From NCBI GenBank assembly GCA_003569165.1, contig BGOI01000006.1, positions 1 to 64,000 on the forward strand: DNA of 64,000 nt, in the 5' to 3' direction. Position numbers and translations under genes: made by a program. Shown piece after piece: positions 28,129-37,098 of the stretch; within the stretch, counting starts at the first letter, position 1, and each line of letters opens with the position of its first letter. The notes below the pieces were generated by a model. It was not told where the DNA came from. It worked only from the letters and a program-made list of their open reading frames with translations, and made no database searches. The DNA comes from Opitutia bacterium (GTDB taxonomy: Bacteria > Verrucomicrobiota > Verrucomicrobiia > Opitutales > UBA953).

Positions 28129-29880
28129 ATGGACCCTATCTCCGGCAAGCCCCTAGCTAAGAACGAACTCATGAAGGCGGATAAACCCGACCTTTCGGGC
28201 AATATTCGCGAAACCCTCGCCAACCCGGAAGCCGATCGCTTCACCGGGGACGACGAGCAGTTTATCAAGTTCCACGGTATCTACCAGCAGGATGACCGCG
28301 ACAAGCGCAAGACGGGTAAAGAGTACTCCGTCATGGTGCGCACGCGCCAGACCGGTGGCATCGTCCCAGCCGCCCAGTACATCGTCTACGACGAGCTCTC
28401 TGGTCGCTTCGCCAACGGCACCCTCCGCATCACTTCCCGCCAGACTTTCCAGTTCCACGGTGTGTTGCAGCAAGGCATCGGCCCGCTGATCAAGTCGATC
28501 AACGAAGCCCTCTCTTCCACCCTCGCCACCTGTGGCGACGTGAACCGTAACGTGACCGCTCCGTCCAATCCGCCCGTCGACGCCGTCGCCGTGCAGGTCG
28601 ACGAAGACGCGTTCGCGATCACCCGCGCCCTGCTCCCTCGCACCACCGCCTACCACTCCATCTGGGTGGACGGCGTGCAGGTCGACCTCGGTCTCGGCGA
28701 CAAGATCGCCAAGGCCCGCGCTTCGGTCGACCAGGCCAATCCGTACATGCCGCCGCCCGCCGACACGGACGAATCCGGCGCGCCCTCCGATCCGCTCTAC
28801 GGCAAGACCTACCTGCCGCGTAAGTTCAAGACCGGCTTCGCCATCCCGCCGAACAACGACACCGACATCTTCACCAACGACATGGGCTTCGTGGCCATCG
28901 TCGAGAACGGCAAGCTCATCGGCTACAACCTGCTCGTCGGCGGCGGCCTCGGCACCTCCCACGGCAACAAAGCCACCTACCCTCGCCTCGCCGACGTCAT
29001 CGGTTTCATCACCCGCGAACAGGTCGTCGAAGTGGGCTCCGCCGTCGTCGCCATCCACCGCGATTGGGGCGATCGCACCGACCGCAAGCACGCCCGCATC
29101 AAGTATGTCCTCCAGGAAAAGGGCGTCGAATGGTTCCGCGCCGAACTCGGCAAGCGCCTCGGCGCCCCGCTCCCGGCCGCTAAGCCGTTCCTCTTCCGTG
29201 GCCAGGGCGACGCCTTCGGCTGGTTCAAGCAGCTCGACGGCAACTGGTTCCTCGGACTCTTCGTCGAGACCGGCCGCGTCAAGGACGCCGACAGCTATAA
29301 GCTGAAGACCGCGCTCCGGACGATCGCCGAGAAATTTGCTCCGACCTTCCGCCTCACCGCCACACAGAACCTCATCCTCTCCGACATCAAGGACGCCGAC
29401 AAGGCTGCCATCGAGAAGGTGCTGCATGACCATGGCTGCGCCATCGTCTTCAACCCCGGCCTGATCAAGGGACGCGGTATGGCCTGCCCGGCTCTCCCGA
29501 CCTGCGGTCTCGCCCTCGCCGAATCCGAACGCGTCTTCCCGAAGTTCCTCGCGAAACTCGAAGAAGGCCAAGCCGCCGCCGGCATCGCCAACGAAGAACT
29601 CGTCGTGCGCATGACTGGCTGCCCCAATGGTTGCGCTCGTCCTTACAACGCCGAGATCGGCCTCGTGGGCAAAGCCCCGGGCAAGTATAACATCATGCTC
29701 GGCGGCAACCGCGAAGGCACCCGCCTCGCTCGCCTCTGGAAGGAAGCCGCGCTCGCCGACGAAATCCCGGTGCTCATCGGCGAACTCTTCAAGCAGTACG
29801 CCAAGGAACGCACCACCGGCCAGGCCTTTGGTGATTGGGTCGACCAGGCTCCCGTCTGGCCCGCCGCTCCCGCTGCCTAA
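28129..29880 (+). CDS. cysI: Assimilatory sulfite reductase, hemoprotein subunit
   Basis: CysI reduces sulfite to sulfide with siroheme and a 4Fe-4S cluster. The 583-residue chain closely follows the CysI pattern: KFHGIYQQDDRD, TSRQTFQFHG, DVNRNVTAPSNP, TYLPRKFKTGFAIPPNNDTD and GDRTDRKHARIKY (written here as WGDRTDRKHARIKYV). The cluster ligands are C-x5-C in ACPALPTCG and C-x3-C in GCPNGCAR. It resembles the NADPH-linked type, whose partner is flavoprotein CysJ, but no cysJ lies in the window. The electron donor is therefore unknown; a ferredoxin or a distant flavoprotein is possible. cysH follows eight bases later. Confidence 0.96.
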   Translation: MDPISGKPLAKNELMKADKPDLSGNIRETLANPEADRFTGDDEQFIKFHGIYQQDDRDKRKTGKEYSVMVRTRQTGGIVPAAQYIVYDELSGRFANGTLRITSRQTFQFHGVLQQGIGPLIKSINEALSSTLATCGDVNRNVTAPSNPPVDAVAVQVDEDAFAITRALLPRTTAYHSIWVDGVQVDLGLGDKIAKARASVDQANPYMPPPADTDESGAPSDPLYGKTYLPRKFKTGFAIPPNNDTDIFTNDMGFVAIVENGKLIGYNLLVGGGLGTSHGNKATYPRLADVIGFITREQVVEVGSAVVAIHRDWGDRTDRKHARIKYVLQEKGVEWFRAELGKRLGAPLPAAKPFLFRGQGDAFGWFKQLDGNWFLGLFVETGRVKDADSYKLKTALRTIAEKFAPTFRLTATQNLILSDIKDADKAAIEKVLHDHGCAIVFNPGLIKGRGMACPALPTCGLALAESERVFPKFLAKLEEGQAAAGIANEELVVRMTGCPNGCARPYNAEIGLVGKAPGKYNIMLGGNREGTRLARLWKEAALADEIPVLIGELFKQYAKERTTGQAFGDWVDQAPVWPAAPAA

Positions 29881-29888
29881 TCTCGTCG

Positions 29889-30611
29889 ATGGCCGACCTC
29901 AACCCAGACCGCATCCCGGATCTCGACGCACGTCTCTCGACGTTGGCGCCGGTGGACCGTCTGCGCTGGGCCTACGAGACCTTCGGCGCCCGTGCTGGTA
30001 TCGGTACAAGCTTCCAGCCTGCCGGCATCGTTATCCTGCACCTCGCGAAGACCGCTGGTATTCCGCTCCAGGCCTTCACGCTCAACACTGGCCTACTCTT
30101 CCCGGAGACGCTGGAATTCAAGGCGAAGCTCGAAGCCCATCTCGGCATCAAGGTCGAGGAAGTGCACCCCGCGCAGACGGTCGAACAGCAGGCCGCCCAA
30201 TACGGCGCCGAACTCTGGAAGCGCGATCCGGAGAAGTGCTGCGAACTCCGCAAGGTCGACTCGCTCGGCAAGAAACTCTACGACCTCGACCTCTGGATCA
30301 CTGGCATGCGCCGCGACCAGAGCGCCGAGCGTTCCGTGACGCCGCTCCTCTCGCTCGCGGCCCGTCCCGACAACTCCGACGTCTGGAAGCTCAACCCGCT
30401 CGTCGACTGGAGCCGCGACCAAGTCTGGGCCTACCTTAAGGAACACGGCCTGCCGCACAACGTCCTGCACGACCGCGGCTACCGCTCCATCGGTTGCTTC
30501 CCTTGCACCCTGCCCACCTCCGGTGGCGACGAACGCGGCGGCCGCTGGCCTGGCTTCGATAAGAAAGAATGCGGCCTCCACACGCGCACGAAGAAAGGGC
30601 TGGGCGGTTAG
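29889..30611 (+). CDS. cysH: Iron-sulfur adenylylsulfate (APS) reductase, CysH family
   Basis: This enzyme reduces activated sulfate to sulfite using thioredoxin. The 240-residue protein has the PAPS/APS reductase fold (GIGTSFQPAGIVILHLA and LNTGLLFPET). It carries the extra cysteines CC (EKCCELRK) and C-x2-C (GCFPC) that bind a 4Fe-4S cluster in APS-using members, plus the redox-active KKECGLHTR near the C-terminus. Cluster-containing members generally accept APS directly. The ATG at 29889 gives the expected N-terminus. The stop codon lies inside a GCGGTTAG repeat, so the last residues (KKGLGG) may be repeat-derived. Confidence 0.93.
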   Translation: MADLNPDRIPDLDARLSTLAPVDRLRWAYETFGARAGIGTSFQPAGIVILHLAKTAGIPLQAFTLNTGLLFPETLEFKAKLEAHLGIKVEEVHPAQTVEQQAAQYGAELWKRDPEKCCELRKVDSLGKKLYDLDLWITGMRRDQSAERSVTPLLSLAARPDNSDVWKLNPLVDWSRDQVWAYLKEHGLPHNVLHDRGYRSIGCFPCTLPTSGGDERGGRWPGFDKKECGLHTRTKKGLGG

Positions 30612-30740
30612 CGGTTAGCGGATGGCGGACAGGATAACCTCCTCAATCCCCAAACCTCCCCTCCTCACCTTGCACCATCTTCCCCAACCGCCTCCACCTT
30701 TCTTTCATCCTCTCTGCGCTCCCAACCGCCAACCGCTAAC
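30604..30740. repeat. Inverted GCGGTTAG-type repeats between cysH and cysD
   Basis: A direct array of GCGGTTAG units (30604-30628) begins in the cysH stop region. A reverse-complement array of the same unit (CCAACCGCCAACCGCTAAC, 30722-30740) closes the gap just before cysD. The roughly 95 bases between them are pyrimidine-rich without other structure. The next gap, after cysNC, has a related arrangement. Confidence 0.7.
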
Positions 30741-30754
30741 ACCTTCCTTTCAGC

Positions 30755-31576
30755 ATGTCCCGCAACGCTCAAAACGACCACCTCACGCGCCTCGAACAGA
30801 CGTCGATCCACGTCTTCCGCGAAGCCTTCGCTAACTTCCGCTCGGTCTGCATGCCCTGGTCCATGGGCAAGGATTCCAACGTCCTCATCTGGCTCGCCCG
30901 GAAGGCCTTCTGCGGAAAAATCCCCTTCCCGCTCCTGCACATCGACACGACCTACGAGTTCCCGGAGATGTATGAGTTCCGCGAAAAGGCTAAGGTCATC
31001 CATGGCATCGACTTGATCGTTCGCGTCAACGAGGACGCCATCCGTCGCGGTATCGGCTACGCCACGCACGACCCCGTCACCGTCACGCACGAGCTTAAGA
31101 CCGTCCCGTTCAAGGCCGCGATCGACGAGTTCAAATGGGACGCCCTCGTCACCGGTATCCGTCGCGACGAAGACCCGACCCGCGCCAAAGAACGCTGGTT
31201 CTCTCCTCGCTCCGCTGAAGGCAACTGGGACTACAAGGACCAGCCGCCGGAATTCTGGGGCCAGTTCGCCAGCACCGCCCCCGAAGGCGGCCACGTTCGC
31301 GTGCAGCCGCTTCTGGAATGGACCGAACTCGACATCTGGGAATACATCCGCCGCGAGAACATCCCGAACCCGACCCTCTACTTCGCCCGTGATGGCAAGC
31401 GCTTCCGCTCCCTCGGCTGCCATCCGATCACGCACCCGGTCGACAGCCCGGCCAGCAACATCGACGAAGTCATCGAGGAACTGAAGTTGACCAAGACCAG
31501 CGAACGCGCTGGTCGCGCCCAGGACCACGTCGGTCGTAACTCCATGCAGGAACTCCGCGCCAAGGGCTTCATGTGA
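30755..31576 (+). CDS. cysD: Sulfate adenylyltransferase subunit 2
   Basis: CysD is the catalytic ATP sulfurylase subunit, making APS from ATP and sulfate with energy from the CysN GTPase. The 273-residue protein shows the PP-loop ([19 protein letters not shown], where the common SGGKDS is replaced), [36 protein letters not shown], and the C-terminal GCHPITHPV and [10 protein letters not shown] blocks. Length is slightly below the common 300 residues. Its stop overlaps the cysNC GTG by four bases. Confidence 0.96.
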   Translation: MSRNAQNDHLTRLEQTSIHVFREAFANFRSVCMPWSMGKDSNVLIWLARKAFCGKIPFPLLHIDTTYEFPEMYEFREKAKVIHGIDLIVRVNEDAIRRGIGYATHDPVTVTHELKTVPFKAAIDEFKWDALVTGIRRDEDPTRAKERWFSPRSAEGNWDYKDQPPEFWGQFASTAPEGGHVRVQPLLEWTELDIWEYIRRENIPNPTLYFARDGKRFRSLGCHPITHPVDSPASNIDEVIEELKLTKTSERAGRAQDHVGRNSMQELRAKGFM

Positions 31577-33483
31577 GCCGCCCGATAAAAATGAACACCC
31601 AATCCCTTTCCCAACCTGTGAGCACCTCCCTTCCCTCCGTCGAAGACCATCGCAAGATGCACGTCGTCGTCGTCGGACACGTCGACCACGGCAAGTCCAC
31701 CTTTGTCGGCCGTCTCCTCAACGACACTGACTCCCTGCCTAACGGCAAGATCGAGCAGGTTCGTAAGAACTGTGCCATCGAAGGCATGGAGTTCGAATAC
31801 GCCTTCCTCCTCGACGCCCTGATCGAAGAGCAGGAACAGAACATCACCATCGATACCACACGCATCTTCTTCCGCACGAAGCAGCGCGCCTACGCGATCA
31901 TCGACGCCCCGGGCCACAAAGAATTCCTCAAGAACATGGTCACCGGCGCCGCCAGCGCCTCCGCTGCCCTCCTCCTCATCGACGCCAAGGAAGGCGTGAT
32001 GGACCAGTCCCGCCGCCACGCGTTCCTGCTCTCCCTCCTAGGCGTGAAGCAGCTCGTCGTGCTGGTGAACAAGATGGACCTCGTCGACCACTCGGAGTCC
32101 ACCTACCAGAAGATTGTCGCCGAATACTCGGCCTTCCTCAAGACGCTCGGCCTTACCGCCGTCCACTTCATCCCGATCGCCGCCAAGCATGGCGAGAACG
32201 TCGTCGACCGCTCCGCCAAGATGGCTTGGTGGAAGGGCCCGACAGTCACCGAAGCCCTCGATAACTTCGCCCACGAAGACGACCTCACCGGTCTACCCCT
32301 GCGCCTGCCGGTCTCCGACATCTATCGTTTCGACCACCGTCGCATCATCGCGGGTCGCGTCGAAGCCGGCGCCATCCGTCCCGGCGACGAGCTCATCTTC
32401 CAGCCTGGCGGCCGTCGCAGCACGGTCCGCACCTTCGAAGACTGGCCGGGCCCTGAATCCCGCTCCGTCGTCGGCACCGGCGGCTCCGCCAGCGTGACGC
32501 TCTCCGAGCAAATCTTCGTGGAACGAGGCCAGGTCGCATCCCACCCAGCCAACCAGCCCCGCGTCGGCCGTGAATTCCGCGCCCGCATCTTCTGGCTCGG
32601 CAAGGAACCCCTCGTCCAGAACAAGACCTACCGCCTGCGTCTGCTCACCCAGAACGTCGACGCGGTCATCGCCAAGATCATCAAGGTCACTGACGCCTCC
32701 ACGCTCGAATCCAAGGAGGCCGCCAGCGTCCCCCGCGACTCAATCTGCGAAGTGATCGTCCGCGCTACGCGTAACATTGCTTACGACCTGCACAGCGAAT
32801 GCCCCATCACGGGTCGCTTCGCCCTCGAAGAAGGCGGCCGCATCCATGGCGGCGGTATCATCCTCGACGCAGTTTCAAAGTCCGAAGGCCCTTCCGGCAA
32901 GGTCACCGCCTCCGAACGTGGCGCCCGCGCCGGCCACCCGCCAGCGGTTGTCTGGTTCACGGGCCTCTCCGGCTCGGGCAAGTCGACCATCGCCGAAGCC
33001 GTTGAGCGCCGCCTCTTCGATGCCGGCCGTAACGTCATCCGCGTCGATGGCGACGACCTCCGCGTCTCACTCAATCGCGACCTAGGCTTCTCGGCCGCCG
33101 ACCGCGCCGAAAGTGTGCGTCGTGCCTCCGCTGTCGCCGGACTCTTCGCTGGTACGGGTCACATCACGCTCGTCACCCTGATCGCTCCGTTGGCCGCCGA
33201 CCGCGCCAAGGCCCGTGCCGCCCTCGCGAACCACACGTTCATCGAGGTGTTTGTCGACGCCCCGCTCGCCGTCTGCGAATCCCGCGACGTCAAAGGACTC
33301 TACGCCAAGGCCCGCCGTGGCGAGATCGCCGAGTTCACCGGCATCTCCTCGCCGTACGAAGCCCCCGAATCTCCCGAGGTCCATATCAAGACCGACAAGA
33401 CCTCCCAGGAAGAAGCCGTCGACCTCGTGCTCAGCGCGATCGACAAGATCCTCCAGGGCAAGGGCGAAGACTGGGAGGTCTAA
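31573..33483 (+). CDS. cysNC: Bifunctional sulfate adenylyltransferase subunit 1 / APS kinase (CysNC)
   Basis: The N-terminal two thirds are the GTPase CysN that drives CysD ([10 protein letters not shown]1, DAPGHKEF G3, NKMDLVDH G4, then two beta-barrels). The C-terminal third is APS kinase CysC with its own P-loop GLSGSGKST and [16 protein letters not shown]. The length of 636 residues is typical of the fusion. The kinase makes PAPS, yet the neighbouring CysH is the type that uses APS, so PAPS may serve sulfation as well. The GTG at 31573 overlaps cysD; an ATG at 31591 is an alternative. Confidence 0.96.
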   Translation: MSRPIKMNTQSLSQPVSTSLPSVEDHRKMHVVVVGHVDHGKSTFVGRLLNDTDSLPNGKIEQVRKNCAIEGMEFEYAFLLDALIEEQEQNITIDTTRIFFRTKQRAYAIIDAPGHKEFLKNMVTGAASASAALLLIDAKEGVMDQSRRHAFLLSLLGVKQLVVLVNKMDLVDHSESTYQKIVAEYSAFLKTLGLTAVHFIPIAAKHGENVVDRSAKMAWWKGPTVTEALDNFAHEDDLTGLPLRLPVSDIYRFDHRRIIAGRVEAGAIRPGDELIFQPGGRRSTVRTFEDWPGPESRSVVGTGGSASVTLSEQIFVERGQVASHPANQPRVGREFRARIFWLGKEPLVQNKTYRLRLLTQNVDAVIAKIIKVTDASTLESKEAASVPRDSICEVIVRATRNIAYDLHSECPITGRFALEEGGRIHGGGIILDAVSKSEGPSGKVTASERGARAGHPPAVVWFTGLSGSGKSTIAEAVERRLFDAGRNVIRVDGDDLRVSLNRDLGFSAADRAESVRRASAVAGLFAGTGHITLVTLIAPLAADRAKARAALANHTFIEVFVDAPLAVCESRDVKGLYAKARRGEIAEFTGISSPYEAPESPEVHIKTDKTSQEEAVDLVLSAIDKILQGKGEDWEV

Positions 33484-33499
33484 GCCCGCAAAGGGTGTC

Positions 33500-33604
33500 G
33501 CGGTTAGTAAGCATCAGGCGGCAGGGGGTTCACCCTTGTCGCCTGTTCTGTTTTACCCGTCAAAGGCCCCAACCGCTATCCGCCAGCCGCTTACCGCCAT
33601 CACC
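33500..33604. repeat. GCGGTTAG-related repeats between cysNC and a sulfatase
   Basis: GCGGTTAG occurs at 33500-33507. A longer array in the opposite sense (33569-33604, units CCAACCGCTATCCGCC and AGCCGCTTACCGCC) lies near the sulfatase start. It resembles the gap between cysH and cysD, so cysD-cysNC is bracketed by similar repeats. Confidence 0.6.
33516..33554 (+). terminator. Probable terminator after cysNC
   Basis: An imperfect stem of AGGCGGCAGGGGG against CCCTTGTCGCCT (33516-33544) has a short loop and is followed by GTTCTGTTTT. It would end the cysIHDNC transcript. Two internal mismatches lower the confidence. Confidence 0.5.
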
Positions 33605-33654
33605 TCCTTCGCTCCCCACTTGCCTCCATGCCCACTTGTCCCCTTGATAGCCTC

Positions 33655-35112
33655 ATGCGCCTCCTCATCGCCCTCGCTCTCCTCGCCTGCCTCTCCGTCT
33701 TCGCGGCCGAGACCCGTAAGAATGTCCTGCTACTCGTCTCCGACGATTGCGGCCCGCGCATGGGTACCTACGGCGGCGAGGCGCTGACGCCGAACATCGA
33801 CGCCCTCGCCCGCTCCGGCGTCCGCTTCGATCGCGCCTACTGCCAATATGCACTCTGCAACCCAAGCCGCACGTCCTTCCTCACTGGCCTTCGTCCCGAC
33901 ACCACCGGCGTCTACGACAACGCGAAGGAATTCCGTAAGGTGATCCCGGACATGGTGACGATGCCGCAGATGTTCAAGAACAACGGCTACACCGTCGGCC
34001 GCATCGGCAAGCTCTACCACTACGGCGTGCCGAAGGAAATCGGCACCAATGGCCTCGATGATCCGCAGTCGTGGGAACAGGTCTGGAATCCCCGCGGCCG
34101 CGATTGCGACGACGAGGACAAGATCTTTTCGATCGGCGTCGGCGCCGGCTCTTCCGCCGACAAGGCCAAGGGCAAGACGGGCCAGATTCTCGTGGGGTCG
34201 GGCAACTACGGTGGTACGCTCAGTTGGCTCGCCGCCGATGGCACCGATGCCGAGCAGACCGACGGTAAGATCGCCGCACAGGCCATCTCCTTCCTGCAGG
34301 AAAAGCGCACTAAGCCTTTCTTCCTAGCCGTGGGCTTCTTCCGCCCGCACACGCCCTACGTGGCCCCCAAGCCCTATTTCCAGTCCTACCCCAAGGATAA
34401 GGTCGAGCTCGTCCCCGACCCCGCCGCCGACCGCGCTTCCAAGCCCCAGGTGGCCCTTTCCAACACCGCGGTAGCCAACTACGACATGACCGAGGACACG
34501 CAGCGTACGGCCAAGCAGGCCTACCTAGCCTCAATGACCTTCATGGACGCCCAGTTCGGCCTCGTGCTCGCGGAACTGAAGAAGCAAGGCCTCGATAAGA
34601 ACACCATCGTGATCTTCATCAGCGACCACGGCTACAACCTCGGCGAACACGGCCTCTGGCAGAAACGCTCCCTCTACGAAGATTCCGCCCGCGTGCCGTT
34701 CATCATCCGCGATCCGGACAGCAAGGCCAACGGCCAGTCGAGCAAACGCGTCGCCGAACTGGTCGACCTCTACCCCACGATTGCCGACCTCTGCAGCCTG
34801 ACGCCCGACAAGCGCGCCGAAGGCAAGAGCCTCCGCGCCCTGCTCGAAGACCCGAATCGTCCGTGGGCTAACGCGGCCTACACGCAGGTCGACTTCGGCG
34901 CCGTGAACGGCAAGAAAGGTGGCGACCGCAAAGTCGGCCGTTCCGTGCGCACCGAACGCTTCCGCTACACCGAATGGAACGGCGGCGAGACCGCCGTCGA
35001 ACTCTACGACCACGAGAAGGATCCCAAGGAGATGACCAACGTCGCCAAGGACCCCGCTTACGCCCAGTTCGTCACCGAGCTCAAGGCGACCTTGGCTAAA
35101 GGCACGAATTAA
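33655..35112 (+). CDS. Secreted sulfatase (iduronate-2-sulfatase-like, Cys-type)
   Basis: A 485-residue exported sulfatase with a signal peptide (MRLLIALALLACLSVFAA). The first metal block is NVLLLVSDDCGPRMGTYGG and the signature is CNPSRTS. GFFRPHTPYVAPKPYF is typical of the iduronate-2-sulfatase-like branch, and SDHGYNLGEHGLWQKRSLYED supplies more active-site residues. It probably desulfates an extracellular polysaccharide. It follows the sulfate assimilation genes on the same strand, but a likely terminator intervenes. An ATG at 33628 would add nine residues before the signal and is less likely. Confidence 0.93.
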   Translation: MRLLIALALLACLSVFAAETRKNVLLLVSDDCGPRMGTYGGEALTPNIDALARSGVRFDRAYCQYALCNPSRTSFLTGLRPDTTGVYDNAKEFRKVIPDMVTMPQMFKNNGYTVGRIGKLYHYGVPKEIGTNGLDDPQSWEQVWNPRGRDCDDEDKIFSIGVGAGSSADKAKGKTGQILVGSGNYGGTLSWLAADGTDAEQTDGKIAAQAISFLQEKRTKPFFLAVGFFRPHTPYVAPKPYFQSYPKDKVELVPDPAADRASKPQVALSNTAVANYDMTEDTQRTAKQAYLASMTFMDAQFGLVLAELKKQGLDKNTIVIFISDHGYNLGEHGLWQKRSLYEDSARVPFIIRDPDSKANGQSSKRVAELVDLYPTIADLCSLTPDKRAEGKSLRALLEDPNRPWANAAYTQVDFGAVNGKKGGDRKVGRSVRTERFRYTEWNGGETAVELYDHEKDPKEMTNVAKDPAYAQFVTELKATLAKGTN

Positions 35113-35114
35113 GA

Positions 35115-35142
35115 GGTAGGGACAGCACCACGTGCTGTCCTA
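35115..35142. repeat. Single-hairpin palindromic repeat (copy R1)
   Basis: GGTAG, then a 9-3-9 hairpin (arms GGACAGCAC and GTGCTGTCC around CAC), then TAGG. It begins two bases after the sulfatase stop. Copy R4 at 37063 has the same layout with a changed arm base pair. Confidence 0.8.
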
Positions 35143-35151
35143 GGCATCCTA

Positions 35152-35195
35152 GGTAGGGTCGGGACCGCGGCCGAGCAGGGATGCTCGGCCCTACC
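35152..35195. repeat. Double-hairpin palindromic repeat with shortened first hairpin (copy R2)
   Basis: GGTAG, a collapsed first hairpin (GGTCGGGACC), GC, a full 9-4-9 hairpin (GGCCGAGCA and TGCTCGGCC around GGGA), then CTACC pairing with the opening GGTAG. It lies just upstream of azoR. Confidence 0.85.
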
Positions 35196-35231
35196 CGTTG
35201 ACTCCCCGCTACCAGCGGATACCCTGTGCGC

Positions 35232-35837
35232 ATGAAAGTCCTGCACATCGACGCTTCTCCTCGCTCGGTAAGATCGGTGACCCGGAAGCTTTCCGCCGGC
35301 TTCATCCAGAACCTACGCCTGAAAGTCCCGGGCTTGCAGGTCACGCATCGCGACGTCGGTCATCACCCGCCGCCCTTCATCTCCGATGCCTGGGTCGGCG
35401 CGGCTTTCGCCCCGGCAGACCATGACGATCCGTCGATGAAAGGCGTGCTGCATCATTCTGATGCCCTTACGGCCGAGCTGCTCGCTTGCGATACGCTGCT
35501 CATCGCGACGCCGATGCATAACTTTTCCATTCCGGCCTGCCTCAAGGCATGGATTGATCAAGTGGTGCGTACCGATATGACCTTCAAGCTGACCGAAGAA
35601 GGCGTCGAGCCCCTGGTCAAAGGCAAGAAGGCCCTCATCGTCACTTCCCGCGGCGGCTTCGTGGCCGGCACGGACTTTGATTTTCAGGAGCCCTACCTGC
35701 GTAAAATCTTCGGCTTCATCGGCATCACCGACGTCACATTCGTACACGCCGAAGGAGTGAACAGCGGCGAGAAGGAACGCGAAGCCGCCATGATTCAGGC
35801 CTCCGCCAAACTCATCGAGTTGGCGCAGGGTTGGTAA
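35232..35837 (+). CDS. azoR: FMN-dependent NADH:quinone reductase/azoreductase
   Basis: A 201-residue flavodoxin-like-fold protein of the AzoR group, which reduces quinones and azo compounds with NAD(P)H and FMN. The FMN phosphate loop is HIDASPRSVRSVTRKL, ATPMHNFSIPACLKAWID is the family signature (AzoR proteins usually have PMYNF there), and TSRGGF forms the second flavin contact. The probable cellular role is quinone detoxification. The ATG at 35232 is chosen over an upstream GTG at 35226. It converges on the Gfo/Idh gene across repeat R3. Confidence 0.88.
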   Translation: MKVLHIDASPRSVRSVTRKLSAGFIQNLRLKVPGLQVTHRDVGHHPPPFISDAWVGAAFAPADHDDPSMKGVLHHSDALTAELLACDTLLIATPMHNFSIPACLKAWIDQVVRTDMTFKLTEEGVEPLVKGKKALIVTSRGGFVAGTDFDFQEPYLRKIFGFIGITDVTFVHAEGVNSGEKEREAAMIQASAKLIELAQGW

Positions 35838-35857
35838 GGGACGAACCCACTGCATCG

Positions 35858-35913
35858 GGTAGGGTTGACCATCCTTGGTCGACCGCGGCCGAGCAAGGAT
35901 GCTCGGCCCTACC
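35858..35913. repeat. Double-hairpin palindromic repeat (copy R3)
   Basis: A complete 56-base element: GGTAG (35858-35862), hairpin one with arms GGTTGACCA and TGGTCGACC around TCCT, GC, hairpin two with arms GGCCGAGCA and TGCTCGGCC around AGGA, then CTACC. Loop two is the reverse complement of loop one. It separates the convergent azoR and Gfo/Idh genes. Confidence 0.9.
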
Positions 35914-35918
35914 TAGGG

Positions 35919-37016
35919 TTAGCTGTACTTCAACTCCACCTTCTTGCCCGTCTTGATAGACTCGTAGATACCGTCGATGATGACCATGTCGCGACGGCCG
36001 ACTTCGCCGGTGCAGGTGACCTCGGTGCCGTTACGGAAGGCCTGAGCGACGCCGTCCATGTGACGCTGTTGTTGGCGGAAGATACCGAAGTCCAGTTTCC
36101 CCTTGGCGGAGGTCGAGATGTTGAGGTTACGGTAGCTGAACACGGGCCTTTCGCCCTTGAACCAGCCCTTGGCAGCTTCGGCGAATATCTCCGCCCGGTT
36201 GGCATCGTAGCCCGACCAGACGTCGGCGACGGCACCATTGGCAAACTCGAGTCGGAACTCGAGGGCCTGTTCGACCTCGACAAAGAGTTCAGGCTGGGTC
36301 TTCGGCAGTTCCTTGGCGGTAACGGAGATGGGATTGGCGTCGGCCGCCATGCAGACCCCCTGGATGGAATAGATGCCCATGTCCGTCAGCGCTCCGCCGC
36401 CAGCGAGCTTCTTCTCGATGCGCCAAGACTTGCGACGGAGTGTGTAGCCGTTGGCGCTCTTAATCTTCATGAACGGACCAAACTCCTGGGTCTTGGCCAA
36501 GCGGATGAGTTCCAGGTGATACGGATCGAAATGAAGACGATAGCCGATGGCGAGGCGCTTGCCGGCCTTCTTGCCCGCAGCGATCATCGTGTCGCACTCG
36601 GCGGCCGAAATGGCCATCGGCTTCTCGCAGATGACATGCTTACCGGCGCCGAAGGCATCGATAACGTTCTGACGGTGAACCCCCGGGGGCGTTACCACAT
36701 AGACGATGTCGATCGCCTTATTGGCGGCGACCTTGTCCCACTCCTCATACGAATAGATATTGGCTTCGTCGAAGCCGTGGAGTTTTGCGAGCTTTACGCC
36801 CTTCTCGCGCGTACCCGTGATCACCGCCACGAGCTTCACGTTCTTGGTCTCGAGCAGCGCCGGCGAGAGCTCGCCGTTGGAATAATTACCCAAGCCACAG
36901 AGCGCGAGGCCGAGCGGCTTGCCGCTGGACTCCGCCGCGCGCAGCGCCGGAGCGAGGGCATAACCGGCGGCCAGGCCGCCAAGGGTACCGAGGAAGGAAC
37001 GACGAGTAGGGCTCAT
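35919..37016 (-). CDS. Tat-exported Gfo/Idh/MocA family oxidoreductase
   Basis: A 365-residue NAD(P)-dependent sugar oxidoreductase. A twin-arginine signal (PTRRSFLGTLGGLAAGYALAPAL) means it is exported folded, probably with its cofactor bound. The Rossmann fold shows GLALCGLGNYSNGELSP and the conserved CEKPMA motif; IGYRLHFDPYHLELIRL resembles glucose-fructose oxidoreductase-like proteins. Such proteins act on sugars or sugar derivatives. The downstream genes on this strand (heme protein, ceramidase-like hydrolase) suggest a shared set of exported catabolic functions, but repeat R4 and an 82-base gap lie between. Confidence 0.92.
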   Translation of the reverse strand: MSPTRRSFLGTLGGLAAGYALAPALRAAESSGKPLGLALCGLGNYSNGELSPALLETKNVKLVAVITGTREKGVKLAKLHGFDEANIYSYEEWDKVAANKAIDIVYVVTPPGVHRQNVIDAFGAGKHVICEKPMAISAAECDTMIAAGKKAGKRLAIGYRLHFDPYHLELIRLAKTQEFGPFMKIKSANGYTLRRKSWRIEKKLAGGGALTDMGIYSIQGVCMAADANPISVTAKELPKTQPELFVEVEQALEFRLEFANGAVADVWSGYDANRAEIFAEAAKGWFKGERPVFSYRNLNISTSAKGKLDFGIFRQQQRHMDGVAQAFRNGTEVTCTGEVGRRDMVIIDGIYESIKTGKKVELKYS

Positions 37017-37062
37017 AGGGGTATGCCTTTTCTACCCCGCCCTCACCGCCCCGCAAGTGCAA

Positions 37063-37091
37063 GGTAGGGGCCAGCACCGCGTGCTGCCCTA
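37063..37091. repeat. Single-hairpin palindromic repeat (copy R4)
   Basis: GGTAG, then arms GGGCCAGCAC and GTGCTGCCC around CGC (one bulged C), then TAGGC. Relative to R1, an A-T pair in the stem is replaced by G-C, so pairing is kept. It lies between two minus-strand genes. Confidence 0.75.
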
Positions 37092-37098
37092 GGCTGCA

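Noticed and set aside
28153-29571. A 472-codon open frame opposite cysI, and comparable long antisense frames opposite rpoD (4726-6003), the first heme protein (269-1654), the ceramidase-like gene (39627-41246) and the Gfo/Idh gene (35865-37067).
   Set aside because: They are low-complexity translations (rich in Arg, Gly, Glu, Val, Leu) produced by GC-rich codon use on the coding strand; the sense genes have clear family motifs.
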